Assembly: GCA_026214975.1 (NCBI GenBank)
Contig: JAOBSW010000361.1
Location: 62,001-126,000 of the forward strand
Source of the DNA: Gentiana macrophylla
Taxonomy: Eukaryota > Streptophyta > Magnoliopsida > Gentianales > Gentianaceae
Length of the DNA stretch: 64,000 nt
Reading direction: 5' to 3'
In this document: positions 22,591 to 34,414 of the stretch, piece by piece
Layout of the letters: each line of letters opens with the position of its first letter
How positions within the stretch are numbered: the stretch's first letter is position 1
The notes under the pieces: generated by a model
What the model was told of the DNA's origin: nothing
Databases searched by the model: none
What the model saw: only the letters and a program-made list of their open reading frames with translations
Made by a program: the position numbers and the translations under genes

Positions 22591-25500
22591 TTTTATGTTG
22601 TAGTTTTAGCAAACTTTATATTTTTGTTTTTCTCGATTAGTAAAACCAAATTGTGACTGTTACCTTTTGAGAAACGTTCTCAAAATATGGTTAAGTAATT
22701 TTAATCTTTTTAAAATAAGCAATGACACGAGCAATCCCGTTATAGTAGTTAGAGACAAGGAGACTACATATTTAATGCAGTGCTCCAAGACTTTAATTAT
22801 TAATGAAAAGCGGAAGCTCGTGATATTGGATACGATCCAATATAATCATTCGGTCATACGATGACAAATTATTCAAACGTTGGATAAGAATGACTAGACC
22901 GAATTTTGGAAAGGTTGTTTTCAAAATTGTAAGATTTAAGTATCGACTTAATTCTATCATTTCTTAAAGGTTAATTAAATAGTCAATGTTTTGAATACGA
23001 TTCAAAAGGATGAATAAACTATTTAATAAACTTTAGATTTTCTTTATGAAAGAAACTCAAAGACATAGATCTTTCTTAAATCTTATGAAGACTACACTAA
23101 GAAATATTTACAAGTGCTTAAAGGATTGAAAGGAAAGTTAGGGCATGTGCTTAAATAGAGAACTTATTGAAGTTTCTATTCTAGGCAAGTGAGTTGAGAT
23201 AAATCTATCTAAGTGAAAGTCAACTATTAGATATATGATATCTTGCGAGTGCGATTAAATTAGAAAGATTAAATACAGATATGGAGGGTGAAGCAAACGT
23301 TGTAGCACTTACCACATTCTGGATCTAGTAAGCGATAAAGGGAACTAAATAAATGTTATTATGTTCGGTTCTTATGAAGAACATATTTTCGGTTATTTGT
23401 TAGGATTTAGTAGACATATTCAATTGTAAAGAATAAATGTTATTCCGATAAAGTTGGAAGGTCACTGAATCTAACATACTAGATTGATGTCGCTATATAG
23501 TTGATATATGTGATGAGATCTCAACTAAATATTTGTGTGGCTATTATCCTTAATATTTGTGGTTGTTCTAGACATAGTCTCTCTGGAAGGAAAGCGTGTA
23601 ACTAAACGTCATTCTGATGATGTTGAACCATATGATTATGAATCATGTGGGTAATACGTATCTTATCTAAAGATGACTAAAATACCCTTTTATGAAAAGG
23701 TTATAAAATCTAGAAAGTTGTCCAAAGCCTAAACATACTGATGTTTGTTGGCTTATGATAATTAATGCCATAAATAATTGTTTATTAATCTCTATGACTG
23801 TTTTAGAAATAGTTGATTGTACTTATTGAAGTATGACAATTCGAAAGGCCCAAAAAGTTCGAGCTAGTACGAATATGAGATTGATGAGCTATTTAGGAAT
23901 TAATCTCCAATTGGATTGAAGTAATTAATACCTGAAGGGTGTTTCAGAAGTCGTCTGAAAGGAATAAGATTCTCCCTTGAAGGATACCATCTTTGGGATA
24001 AGCAATTAGATTGTGTTCCCAAAATGAAAACAACACTTTATATGATAAAGGTGTGACACAAGCAATGCGAAGTATCCCTTACCCGTTTCAGGATAGAGCC
24101 CTTATACTTAACCGAGTTCCAAAGAATAAAGGTTGAATAAAATTCCATATTAGATATGGAAGAGGATAATGTCGAATCTATCTTAACCGATGATTTGAAG
24201 TTGTCATAGGCAAAGTCAGAAAGGCTTGGAGCCTAGTACGACATATGCAACTTTGTGGAATGTCTTAGCAAGTACGCTGGATATTATCTACTTGTCCGTG
24301 GAGCAAAATGTTTGTCTCCAAACATGCTGTTTTCTAGAGGAAGTATTACTTCCAAAAGAGACAGTGGGAGTAAATAAGATCTCAAAAGAGTTTGAGAACC
24401 ACAAAGATATATTCAACCATTGGAACATGAGCAAATGCCGCATATCGATGAGGTGTAAAACACTGCTCAGTGCACACAAATGTTCTGTAAGTCTGTAGAT
24501 AACCTCAAGCCTGAAAGGGCTGTAGGTACGTTCATCTTGAAGAATGAATATCTCACGACTCATGAAAGAATGTTTGAAAGGCAAGATTGAGAGATATGGC
24601 TAGGGGCCATAATATCTGAATTAGATTCCATCAGTGACAACCAGGTTGTAAACCTAGTCTGTCTTACCTAAGGGGAGTGTCCCTGGAAGGCTGACATGGA
24701 TAGTGATATGATTACCATAAGGCTATAGTGACGGCTGAAGGGTATGAGGTGTAGACCTTGTAATTATCTTTATGCTGCCAGCTGTGCCCAGTTCTATTCA
24801 GATAATGCTTGTTATAACTTGATATCATGGCTATATGATAGTGTTGAAGACGTTGGGCAGAAAGCTCGATGTTCATAGACGATGACATGATATGTAAGCC
24901 CACGAGATTCATTTATGGACTCAAACAAGTTTCTCTAGACGATTTCTTTATTTGATAATCAAAGGAGTTTGATTTAGTCAAAAGAAGGATATGCCCAATG
25001 TGCAATATGGATAGTGGGAGTATGTTTTGAGTAAGGTATTGGATATCTCTCTCGAGAATTATCACCCCATGTCACAGTCAATTAATGTTTGGTAGTTCAA
25101 GGTCTTTACGAAATCACTTGGATTAGCAGTTCTTATTTTAGAAATAAGAATCTATAGTGATAGATTTAACTGCTGTTAGATTATTGTTTACCTATATAGA
25201 TGTGATGCTAAAATAAGTTCAGCATAGATCGCAAGATCTATCTGTGTTAGGATGTTGGTCCTAAAGACGAGGTGAAAGATGATGCTTATGGAAGGTTTCC
25301 TTCGCTACTGCGATAGGAACCATCATAAAGGAAATGCCGGATGTTCATAGTTCATGAAGAGTCATGAGCAAGTATGAAAGTAAATCTGGTAAATGTCGAG
25401 AATATCCTTAAACAAGTTAAGGAAGAATTCATGGTTTATCGAAACTTGGAGTTAGATAAATATAGTTATACAGACGTATATCCTGAGTCTCACGAAGGCG

Positions 25501-25925
25501 AGTGGGAGCTACAATCTGGGTTTGCAGTCACTTTGATTAAGTGATGCAGTGAGCTGGAAATGTTCTAGCCTATGGGTCACTGTAAATTCTACAACCAGGC
25601 CAAAACACATTAGTTCCTTAGAAGGCTAAATGAGGCGATACATGGATCTAGAAGGTTCATTCTGAACCTTATGCAGTTCTTCCACCTTTTCTATATAGTG
25701 ATATAGTAAGTGGATTCATTCTTTGAAGCAAGGACCAGGGTCTCGTCAGAGATTCGTGTGTGTGTTGAGGCGGTTCCTTTGACTTGGTCATTTGGAGCAT
25801 GATATGAAGATAGTCCGAGTCCCCATGGATAGTGATCCGTTCATGGCTAGGGCTGGTTGCGAGTATTGCATGAGATTCTTGTGTTTCAACTTGGTCTCGT
25901 GTGTACGAGTGATTGGTTTTAGGCC
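22590..25925 (+). pseudogene. C2 gag-pol relic, heavily decayed
   Basis: No substantial ORF remains, but landmarks in the order of C1 can be read in different frames: the protease-to-integrase linker near 23335-23400 (residues resembling ELNKCYYV), the integrase-RT linker near 24590-24655 (ISELDSISDNQV, compare C1 MNSEMESMKDN), an RT motif near 24910-24940 (YGLKQVS), and RNase H pieces near 25455-25560 (YTD, then SGFAVTL). Spacing between landmarks is close to that in C1, so decay was mainly by substitution and small indels. The gag start ATG expected near 22600 is not present. This copy cannot supply proteins. Confidence 0.75.
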
Positions 25926-25936
25926 AAGTGGGAGAT
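25926..25936 (+). promoter_or_regulatory. C2 polypurine tract
   Basis: The tract aagtgggagat immediately precedes the 3-prime LTR. It is intact although the coding region is not, as expected if cis signals were kept under selection. Confidence 0.85.
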
Positions 25937-27195
25937 TGTTGAAATAGTGTCCTAAACCCAATCGGGTTGGACCGGATCCGACCGGGTCGGATCGTTTCTA
26001 CTATTTCTTTATGTTTATACATATATTAAATGGCTTTTCTGTTGTCATATATATGTTCTTTTAAAGAACCAATTATGAATTGTTATATGATAACGTCCTT
26101 AGTATTAAACTGTGATAGAGAAACCATGATAGGCGATTATGGTTGATGAGATCTCTAATCACTTTAATAAGTTTGATACTTAAATGTCTCTAGGCTGATG
26201 TACTATTAAACAGGGCATTGATAGTATGAACATGCTAGCACGTATTAGATGTCTTCTATCTTTAGGGCAGGGATAGATCTCGTCTATCGAGTGTAGAGAC
26301 ACTTGGACTGTACGTGGACGTGTATTGGAGAATGCGTACGTTAGACTGACCCACTTACACGGATAAGTGTCACACTATGTGGCGGTTGTGTAATTATCCT
26401 TTGGACCGGAGTCTTCATGGCATCACGGTGTGGATTGTCATGCTTTGACACTATTGAGGTTTCCCTTAGCCACGGGGCGATCATGTGGTAGTGATTGGGT
26501 ATGATATTGAAGCATGCGGAGTATACATGATTGGTCGTCCGGGAATCGCGTAACCTATGATTGAGATTGAATATCCGAAATAGCCTTCTTATAAGGAATG
26601 CCTTACTCCCGTGAATCTTTGCAAAGTGGGAGTAAACGAGTTACTTCGAGAGAGCTTGATATCCAGATTATAAGATACGGTCGTTGATGTTTTGACACTC
26701 GACTAACGACCGTATGGATATTATTACAGCGATAGGATTGTAAGTTACACGGTAACTGTTTCACATGAAAGGTAGTAGTCATTGCATTTGACTCTTCCGT
26801 TGATTGGGGGTCACGGTGTGTTGCTAGATGCTATCCCGTGATCGTTAGGCATGAAGGGCGTTTTCGTAATTTGCACTTTGTGTCTACGGCCAACATATTC
26901 GGAAGCCTATCGGGTCACACACACATAAGAACATCTAACCGGATTAAAATGTGGTTATAGATGATAACCAAATTAGGAAAGTTTATCTCGAGACTATAAA
27001 GGTTATAGTGGTAAATTAATATGGTGGTATTTATTTATTATGAATAAATTAAATACAAGATATTAATAATATTATGTTAATTAAAGAATATTCCGGATGC
27101 CAATTTATTGGCTAAAGGTGGCGCAATTTTGGGATGTATATGATACACTTGAATTGTACAATTTAATTAATAGTATTACCAAATATTAATATCAG

Positions 27196-27246
<51 letters not shown>

Positions 27247-27945
27247 AATATGTGGCGTTGAAATTTGTGTGCATGTCACACGTGAATACCAAGTTACTTT
27301 TGAATATTTGGATATTAATAGATTTATATGTGTTATATATATGTGATATATATACATGTGTAAATTGATTTATGGTAATAAAATAAAGATAGTCAATATT
27401 AGATTTTGACAATATCTTGGAAATATTCAATATAAGATATTGACAATATCCTAGATTTATTTAATATAAGATATTATAATAAATGAGATAAATCAATCAA
27501 ATATATTTTCCTTATTTTATTGGAAAAAGGTTTTCTTCTCCTCCACTCTTATAGATGGCGCCACACACACTATAAATATAGTGTGGGTGTCAAGCTCTTT
27601 TGTACATCACAATTGCAAGAGCTCACAGTTCTTATGTATAATAGAGAGCATCTTTTAGAGAGTTGGAGAGAGGGGAAAAAGGCCGGTCTAGCAACCGGAG
27701 TTTTCCAATAGCAATCCATGATGGGATTCCGGCGGGCTGTTCGTGTGGACTAGCGGTAGAGGCCGAACATTTGGGCGGCTCTGTGCAGAACTACTCTCTT
27801 TAGACGGTCAAAGCGTCGATCTTATAGATCAACCAAGGTAACCACCGTCTACTACTTGTTTGTTTATTGCTTAAACGAAGTCGATCCTGGTTAAAAGGAA
27901 ATAAATTTTTGAATTCCGCTGCGTTCCCGCGTAGATTTCCTAACA
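25937..27945 (+). repeat. C2 3-prime LTR (uninterrupted)
   Basis: The complete 2009-bp LTR, TGTTGAAATAG to TTCCTAACA, gives the uninterrupted sequence across the S3 site (gggatgtatatgatacac near 27130). A TATA box is at 27571-27578 and an (AT)n run at 27200-27244. Confidence 0.94.
27200..27244. repeat. (AT)n microsatellite in the C2 3-prime LTR
   Basis: An uninterrupted run of about 45 bases, allelic to the 70-base run at 19808-19877. Confidence 0.97.
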
Positions 27946-27950
27946 CAGTG

Positions 27951-29324
27951 TACCTTTCAGGTTCACGGCGTTCCCTGGTGGATCTTCGAGGTGCTAGTGT
28001 GTCTACGGTAGAGACTGGTGTCACATCTGTATGTGGCAAGTCCTCTACTTCCATCAACTGACTGTTATCCGCAAGTGGTTCTCGAATTTCTTCAAGATCA
28101 ATTTTACTCCCACTGACCCTATCCAGGATAAACTCTTTCTCCAGAAAATGGCCAGTCCTGGCGACAAACACCTTTTGTTCCTCAGGATGGTAAAATTGGT
28201 ACCCTTTGGTTTCCCTTGGATATCCCACAAATAGACATTTGTCAGACCTGGGCTCTAATTTGTCAGGCATCATCCGCTTCACGTAAGTTGGACAACCCCA
28301 AGGTTTTAGATGACCTAGGCTCGGTTTTCTCTTGGTCCATACCTCGTATGGCGTAGAGTCAACCGTCTTTGATGGAACTCGGTTCAGTGTATAGGATGCG
28401 GTTTCTAGAGCATACCTCCAAAACGATTTTGGGAGAACTGCATAGCTCATCATGGATCGCACCATGTCTAACAAGGTGCGGTTCCTCCTCTCAGACACGC
28501 CATTCATTTGTGGCGTCCCGGGAGGGGTCCATTCAGGTAGAATCCCATTCTCCTTCAAATAGTCTTGAAACTCTCCATCTAGGTATTCTCCATCTCGATC
28601 GGATCGAAATGTTTTGATTTCTTTACCCAGTTGTTTCTCCACTTCACTTTTGAATTCCTTGAACTTTTCAAAGGCTTCAGACTTATACTTCATTAAGTAT
28701 ATATAACCATAGCGAGAATGGTCATCAATGAAGGTGATAAAATAAGAGTATCCTCCTTTGGCTTGAATTGACATTGGGCCACACACATCAGTATGTATGA
28801 GCTCAAGCAGTTCATTGGATCTTATCCCTTTGCCACTAAAAGGTGACTTTGTCATCTTGCCAAGTAAACAAGCTTCGCATACATCAAACGATTCGTAATC
28901 GAATTGATCCAACATTCCATCTTTATGGAGTTTGGAAATGCGATTCTTATTTATATGGCCAAGTCTACAATGCCATAAGTAGGATTCATTCAAGTCATTT
29001 GTTTTGGCTTTCTTGTTATATATATTAAGTACATCAACATTCATATCTAATATGTAGAGACCATTGCTAAGTATGCCATTACCATAAAAGATTCCATCAC
29101 GTGAAAAGAACAACATTTATTCTCAAGCGTAAATGAAAACCATCAACATCTAATGCAGAAATGGAAATAATGCTCTTCGTGAAGAGCAGGAACAAAATAA
29201 TGATTATTGAGTTCTAGTACTAGCCCACTTTGGGCAATGAAAGAAAATAAACTCCTACGGCTAGTGCGGCAACACTTGCTCCATTCCCAACAGCGTAGGT
29301 CCACTCTCTCCTTTCTTGAGATCT
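27951..29324 (-). pseudogene. C1 pol, N-terminal part: protease end, GAG-pre-integrase and integrase
   Basis: The minus-strand open stretch runs from 29116 down into the C2 boundary at 27951. It begins after a degraded protease-integrase linker (29117-29324). Then come the GAG-pre-integrase zinc domain (YLWHCRLGHINKNRISKLH, CEACLLGKMTKSPF) and the integrase core: Asp in HTDVCGPM, Asp in FRSDRDGEY and Glu in GVSERRNRTL, with exactly 35 residues between the second Asp and the Glu, so the catalytic triad is kept. The C-terminal GCPTYVKR and CLFVGYPRETKGYQFY blocks are also present. The frame would continue into RT at 4886 if C2 were absent. Integrase joins element DNA to the chromosome. This domain is the best preserved part of C1. 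Confidence 0.93.
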
Positions 29325-30249
29325 CTAGTTCTTCTTAGTGTGCCGCATATTCAGTACAAATATGAGAACCACAACCGATGTATCTAATACCCGGTGGTTA
29401 GACTTAGACGAAGCAATATTGATCTCAATCATAAATATACACGAAGTTGAAGCATCAGAATGCTTCTTCTTGGTACTCAAGAAGCCTTTGCAGTTTCTCC
29501 TCCAATGTCCGGTCTCACCGCAATGGAAGCAAGCATCCTTGGATTTGTCTTTTGCTTTCTTAGGCGTTGGCTTAGGTGCAGCCTTCACCTTCTTGGACTT
29601 CTTCTGGGCTTTAGCTTTGCCCTTGGTCGAAGTGACCAGCAACACTTGATTTCCCTTCCCCATAGTGCCCTCAGCAGTCTTCAACATGTTCAATAACTCC
29701 GCAAGGGAGCAATCTATCTTGTTCATGTGATAGTTCATCACGAACTGCGAGAATGAATCAGGTAGAGATTGCAGAATCAAGTCAATACTCAATTCTCGTT
29801 CCAACTTATGGCCCAGCTTCCCAAGCCTCTCTATGTACCCGATCATTTTAAGCATGTGTGACCCCACAGCAGTCCCAGATGCCATCTTACAACTAAACAG
29901 GGCCTTCGAGACCTCGTACCTCTCAGTGCGAGACTGAGAAGCATAAAGTTCCTTCAGGTGGACCATGATAGAGTAGGCGTCCATAGACTCATGTTGTTTC
30001 TGCAGTTCAGGTGTCATAGAAGCAAGCATGATACATGTAGCATCGAGATTGTCGAGCGAGTGCTTGTTGTACTTCTCGACAACATCTGCGGCCCGAACCC
30101 TCGTGGGCTTTTCCGGTAGGGCCTCGCCCAAGACATAGCCAATCTTCTCGTGCCTCAAAAGCGATTTTGAGGTTTCTTTCCCAATCAAGAAAATTAGTTT
30201 CGTCAAGCTTGTTTTCGATGATAAAGCGAAGGTTCAATTTGTTTGACAT
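29325..30249 (-). pseudogene. C1 gag with start of protease, one to two frameshifts
   Basis: The likely start is the ATG at 30247-30249 (MSNKLNLRFIIENKLDETNFLDW). A frameshift between about 30206 and 30150 moves the reading to the frame that runs down to 29325. The gag core includes CIMLASMTPELQKQHESMDA and MLKMIGYIERLGKLGH. A Lys-rich stretch precedes a complete CCHC zinc knuckle, CFHCGETGHWRRNC. A protease start (VLDT) follows, after which another shift leaves the rest of the active-site block in a different frame near 29380. Length is close to 300 residues, normal for copia gag. The zinc knuckle binds element RNA during packaging. Confidence 0.9.
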
Positions 30250-32160
30250 TTTCTACAACAATAAATAAAGATAGAATAAGTAAAAACTCATGTATATAAA
30301 ACCCTAAATTTGCACTTAATAACTCTCTAAGGTTTTACTCCCACTAGCCAATTATTCCTATTGGCTTTCAAGAAAATAATTCCTTTAGTGGGCAAGATCC
30401 CATCGAACTACCCCGACCCCAACTTTGGTGATGGGCGAAAATAATTAAGCAGGTGGACAACGATTTGTCGATCGTATCTTATACGATTCTTGTTGTTTGA
30501 ATTGAGTCAACTCTTTGACATTATTTCATCTTATTAAAATAGCCAAACCTTTGCCTCTAAAATCCAAACGACCCGCTTTGGTGGCGAGAGAATTCTTAGT
30601 CGAGTCTAAACCCCAATATTCATGAGATCTCTTTCGATCATATCTCGATAATGACGATATACCCGAGGTAGGTCAACCCCGCTTTGGTGGTGAGTTGGGT
30701 CGAACAAGGGCTCTTCACCCGTCGTTATAATATGGGGAGGCAATTCCGACTTGATTTTTGACGTGGGAATAATTTTAAATTAATTCACTTAATTAATTTG
30801 ATTTAATTATGGTCTCATCTACTATGTGCATATTACTACGATATCATATAAAGTAAAACATACACAACATTCCGCGCATAAAATAACCGGTATGATCATG
30901 GACTTTTCTAGAGTGCGGTTTGAATACAAACCGTGAAACCGCGGGTCACAAACTAAGGGTATCTGCAACCGCCAATAGGATCTTTATTGTTATGCGCCAA
31001 TGGGTTCTTTATCTCTCCTTGGTCTTCAACTTCTTGCTCCATTCTTGTTACATAATAAATAATTACACCCGCGCATTACAGGGAGCTAACGGAATGGGAT
31101 AATTGCAAAAAAAAGTAAACTAGGTCACGTTCTTCATAACGGCCTAGGACAATTTTTCAAAAAAAAACCAACATAAAGAAAACATTCCCATCTATCCTAT
31201 TGGTCGAGTCCATAATCAATCGGGGTCCATATAATCACATTATATCTACACATCTAATCTATACAATTTTATCTTATGAAAAAGATTAAATTCTAATTTT
31301 AATTACTCATGCGTCTTTATTTTATCACGTCAAATAATTAAATAACCTTTAATTAATTATATGACTTAATCGAAAATTAAAATTAACATTTAATTTTAAA
31401 TCGATTTCAATTTTAATTAAATTGAACTATTCAAAATAAAATTAAAATTATAAAGTCTCCTATTTGTTTCCTTTCCAAAACTAAATTTGGCTTAGGCCTG
31501 GCCACTTTCCAAAATCAAAATTTTGGAAATGGCTGCAAAGCTAAGCCTTTACAAATCAAATATTTGAAAGGGCTGAGCCTATTCCAAATCAAATATTTGG
31601 AAAGGCCAAATTATTTTAGTCTAGGCACAGCCACTTTCCAAAATCAAAATTTTGGAAGTGGCACAAGCTAAGCCTTTACAAATCAAATATTTGAAAAGGG
31701 CAAAGCGCTATTCCAAATCAAATATTTGGAAAGGCCAAATTATTTTAGTTTAGGCACAGCCACTTTCCAAAATCAAAATTTTGGAAGTGGCACAAGCCTC
31801 AAGCCTTTACAATTCAAATATTTGAAAAGGGCCTAGGCCTATTTCAAATCAAAATTTGGAAAGGCCAATATGCCATATGGTTTTCCAATGGTCCAAACTA
31901 TTTGAACCATTGGTTGGCCATATGACACAACAAAACAAACGAGATATCTATGCACAATAAATATCACAAAGCGACGGAGAGGCGACCACAAGGCTACGCC
32001 GCCGCCCCCGCCTTATGAGAGGAGGAGGGCGCGCCGCGATCGGCCAAGCCCCCCCATAAACCCTATTTTTTTTTGTTTTAACGTTTCGTGATTTAAATGT
32101 TGCATCTATCGATTAAATACTACGCATTTAATTTATGCTTATTGCTTAAGCTCGAAGTCT
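30250..32160 (-). other. C1 leader with palindromic tandem repeats
   Basis: About 1.9 kb between primer site and gag, non-coding. It contains three tandem units of about 129 bp starting near 31501, 31630 and 31759, each made of near-palindromes such as ccaaaatcaaaattttgg and ccaaatcaaatatttgg. C2 carries two units of the same type. A GC-rich patch at 31990-32060 corresponds to the CGG patch of C2. Confidence 0.85.
31501..31870. repeat. Three-unit tandem repeat in the C1 leader
   Basis: Three copies of a roughly 129-bp unit, each starting gccactttccaaaatc. Each unit can fold into two to three short hairpins. The copy number differs from C2 (two full units at about 21070-21245). Confidence 0.85.
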
Positions 32161-32173
32161 GGCTCTGCTACCA
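32161..32173 (-). promoter_or_regulatory. C1 primer binding site
   Basis: On the minus strand TGGTAGCAGAGCC lies one base inside the 5-prime LTR. It matches the tRNA-Met-type site apart from one substitution. Confidence 0.85.
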
Positions 32174-32174
32174 C

Positions 32175-33991
32175 TGTTAGGAAATCACTAGTTTAACGCA
32201 GCGGAATTTAAAATTTGATTTCCTTTTCTAGATCGTTCTTCATTTAATGCAATAAACACGTTAAGTAGTTTGAGGGTTATACCTTGGATGATCTATAAGA
32301 TCGTCGCTTTGACCGCCAACGGAGAGTAGTTCAATGCGCAAGCCGTCCACGCGTCCGGCCTCTATCGCTAATCCACACGAACCCCTTGCCGGAATCCTCC
32401 TTGGATTGCTATCGGAAAAACTCGTCGCTAGATCGGACCTTTTCTTCCCTCACAAACTCACTATGGATTGCTCTCTATTTTACACAAGAATTATGAACTC
32501 TTGCAATTGTGATGTACAAAAGAGCTTGACACCCACCTCCTATATATAGTGGTTGGGGTGCCCCATATGGTGTGGAGGAGAAGAAAACCTTTTTCCAATA
32601 AAATAAGGAAAATCAACTAGATTGATTTATCTCTTTAATTATAATTTATTTTGCCAATATCATATATTGATTATAATTATCTTATTACCATAAATCTATT
32701 TTTCCAAAATCAATTAATATCTTATATTAATATTATGGCAATCTTATTATTTAAAGTGCACAATCCAAGTGTATCTTACACACTTAAAAGTGGCGCCCCT
32801 TTAGTCAACTAATTGACTTCCGGAATATTTTTTAATTAATATAATTTATATATAATTAATATCTTGTATTTTATTTATTCATAATAAATAAATACCACCA
32901 TATTAATTTACCACTATAACCTTTATAGTCTAGAGATAAACTTTCCTTATTTGGTTATCAACTATAACCGCATTTTAATCCGACTCGATGTTCATATGTG
33001 TGTGACCCGATAGGCTTCCGAATATGTTGGCCGTAGACAAAAAGTGCAATTTACTAAAATGCCCTTCATACCTAACGATCACGGGATAGCGTCTAGCAAC
33101 ACACCGTGACCCCCAATTATCGGAAGAGTCAAAAGCAATGACTACTACCTTTCATGTGAAGCGATTACCGTGTAACTTACAATCCTATCATTTGTAATAA
33201 TATCCATACGATCGTATCTCGAGTGTCAATACATTGACGATCGTATCTTATAATCTGGATATCATGCTCTCTCGGAATAACGCATTTACTCCCACTTTGT
33301 AAAGATTCTCGAGAGCTAGACATTCCTTATAAGAAGGCCATTTCGGATATTCAATCCCAATCATAGGATACGCGATTCTCGGACGACCAATCATGTATAC
33401 TCCGCATGCTTCAATATCATACCCAATCACTACCGCATGATCGCCCCGTGGTTAGGAGAAATCTCAATAGTGTCAAAGCATGACAATCCACACCGTGATG
33501 CTATGAAGACTCCCGTCAAAGGATAATTACACAACCGCCACATAGTGTGACACTTAATGTAAGTGGGTCGATCTAACGTCACGCATTCTCAATACACGTC
33601 CACGTGCGATCCAAGTGTCTCTACACTTCGATAGGCGAGATCTATCCTATCTTCTAAAAGATAGAAGACATCCAATACGTCTTTAGTCGATTATACTATC
33701 AATGTCCCATTTGATAATATGTGAGACTAGAGACATTTAAGTACCAACCTTGTTATAGTGATTAGAGATCTCATCAACCATAATCACTATCATGGTTTCT
33801 CTATCACAGATTGATAGTAGGGACGTTACTATATATATATACAACAAATAATATGAAGATAAACAATATATAATAACATAAGTGCTTTTATTAATCATAA
33901 TAAAGTTATTACATGAACTAAATAGACTGTAATTGACCCGACCCGGTCGGATCCGGTCCAACCCGATTGGGTTTAGGACACCTTTCCAACA
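32175..33991 (-). repeat. C1 5-prime LTR
   Basis: This 1817-bp LTR is intact from TGTTAGG to CCAACA on the plus strand. TATA motif at 32541-32548 (minus). It is similar to 1455-3277 along its whole length and is the reverse complement family of the C2 LTRs. The target duplication follows at 33992-33996. Confidence 0.94.
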
Positions 33992-33996
33992 TAACA

Positions 33997-34414
33997 AAGC
34001 TTTGATCTTTGAGTATTGAAACGACGTTCCTTTCACGACGATTCCAACGCTCTACTCGAATCTAAAAACGGTTGAGATTCGACTTAGAAAATGGAAGAAA
34101 TCTCTTAGCCCCTTTCTCAAGCTCTCACACGTAGGAATGGGAGATTACGAAGAGAAAATCCCGATTCAAAATGTTAGGGAAACCAATGGGGTTTATTTTT
34201 TCTTAAGCAGGAAAAATCCCAAAAATCAACCTAATCCCTTATTTTCCTTATTTACCCTTACAAATCAGATTTTTCCCTTAAAATATATATACATATAATT
34301 CGACATATATTTATAATAACGAAATACTTAACTCCAAATAAAGAAGTCGGGATAATAATATTTCGTTTTCGCAAAATAACACGTCTGCCCTTTCCCGAAA
34401 ATCAGAATATTACA
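33997..34414 (-). repeat. G1 3-prime LTR, part B
   Basis: It resumes the LTR interrupted at 1454. Bases 33997 to about 34156 align with 49266-49438. The remainder to 34414 (plus-strand end cagaatattaca) is missing from the right LTR. In element orientation the LTR begins TGTAATATTCTG. Confidence 0.9.

Larger units (their letters stand above)
4892..27945 (+). mobile_element. C2: copia-type, apparently non-autonomous, inserted in C1 pol
   Basis: The element begins TGTTGAAATAG and ends TTCCTAACA, flanked by CAGTG (4887-4891 and 27946-27950). The LTRs are of the same family as those of C1 but the element lies in the opposite orientation. The 5-prime LTR (4892-6098 plus 19749-20581) is split by S3. 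Primer site, leader, 3.3 kb of decayed gag-pol, polypurine tract and 3-prime LTR (25937-27945) follow. No reading frame over about 120 codons survives in the internal region although the LTRs are alike, so the coding decay probably preceded this insertion. Confidence 0.93.
1455..33991 (-). mobile_element. C1: Ty1/copia retrotransposon inserted in the G1 LTR
   Basis: The element begins TGTTAGG and ends CCAACA on the plus strand and is flanked by TAACA (1450-1454 and 33992-33996). The uninterrupted site is visible in the other G1 LTR near 49262. Coding runs on the minus strand: 5-prime LTR 32175-33991, primer site, long leader, gag, protease, integrase, then RT and RNase H, polypurine tract and 3-prime LTR 1455-3277. 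C2 splits it between integrase and RT. Without inserts it would be about 9.5 kb. Gag and the protease region carry frameshifts, and RT-RNase H is broken. Confidence 0.95.
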
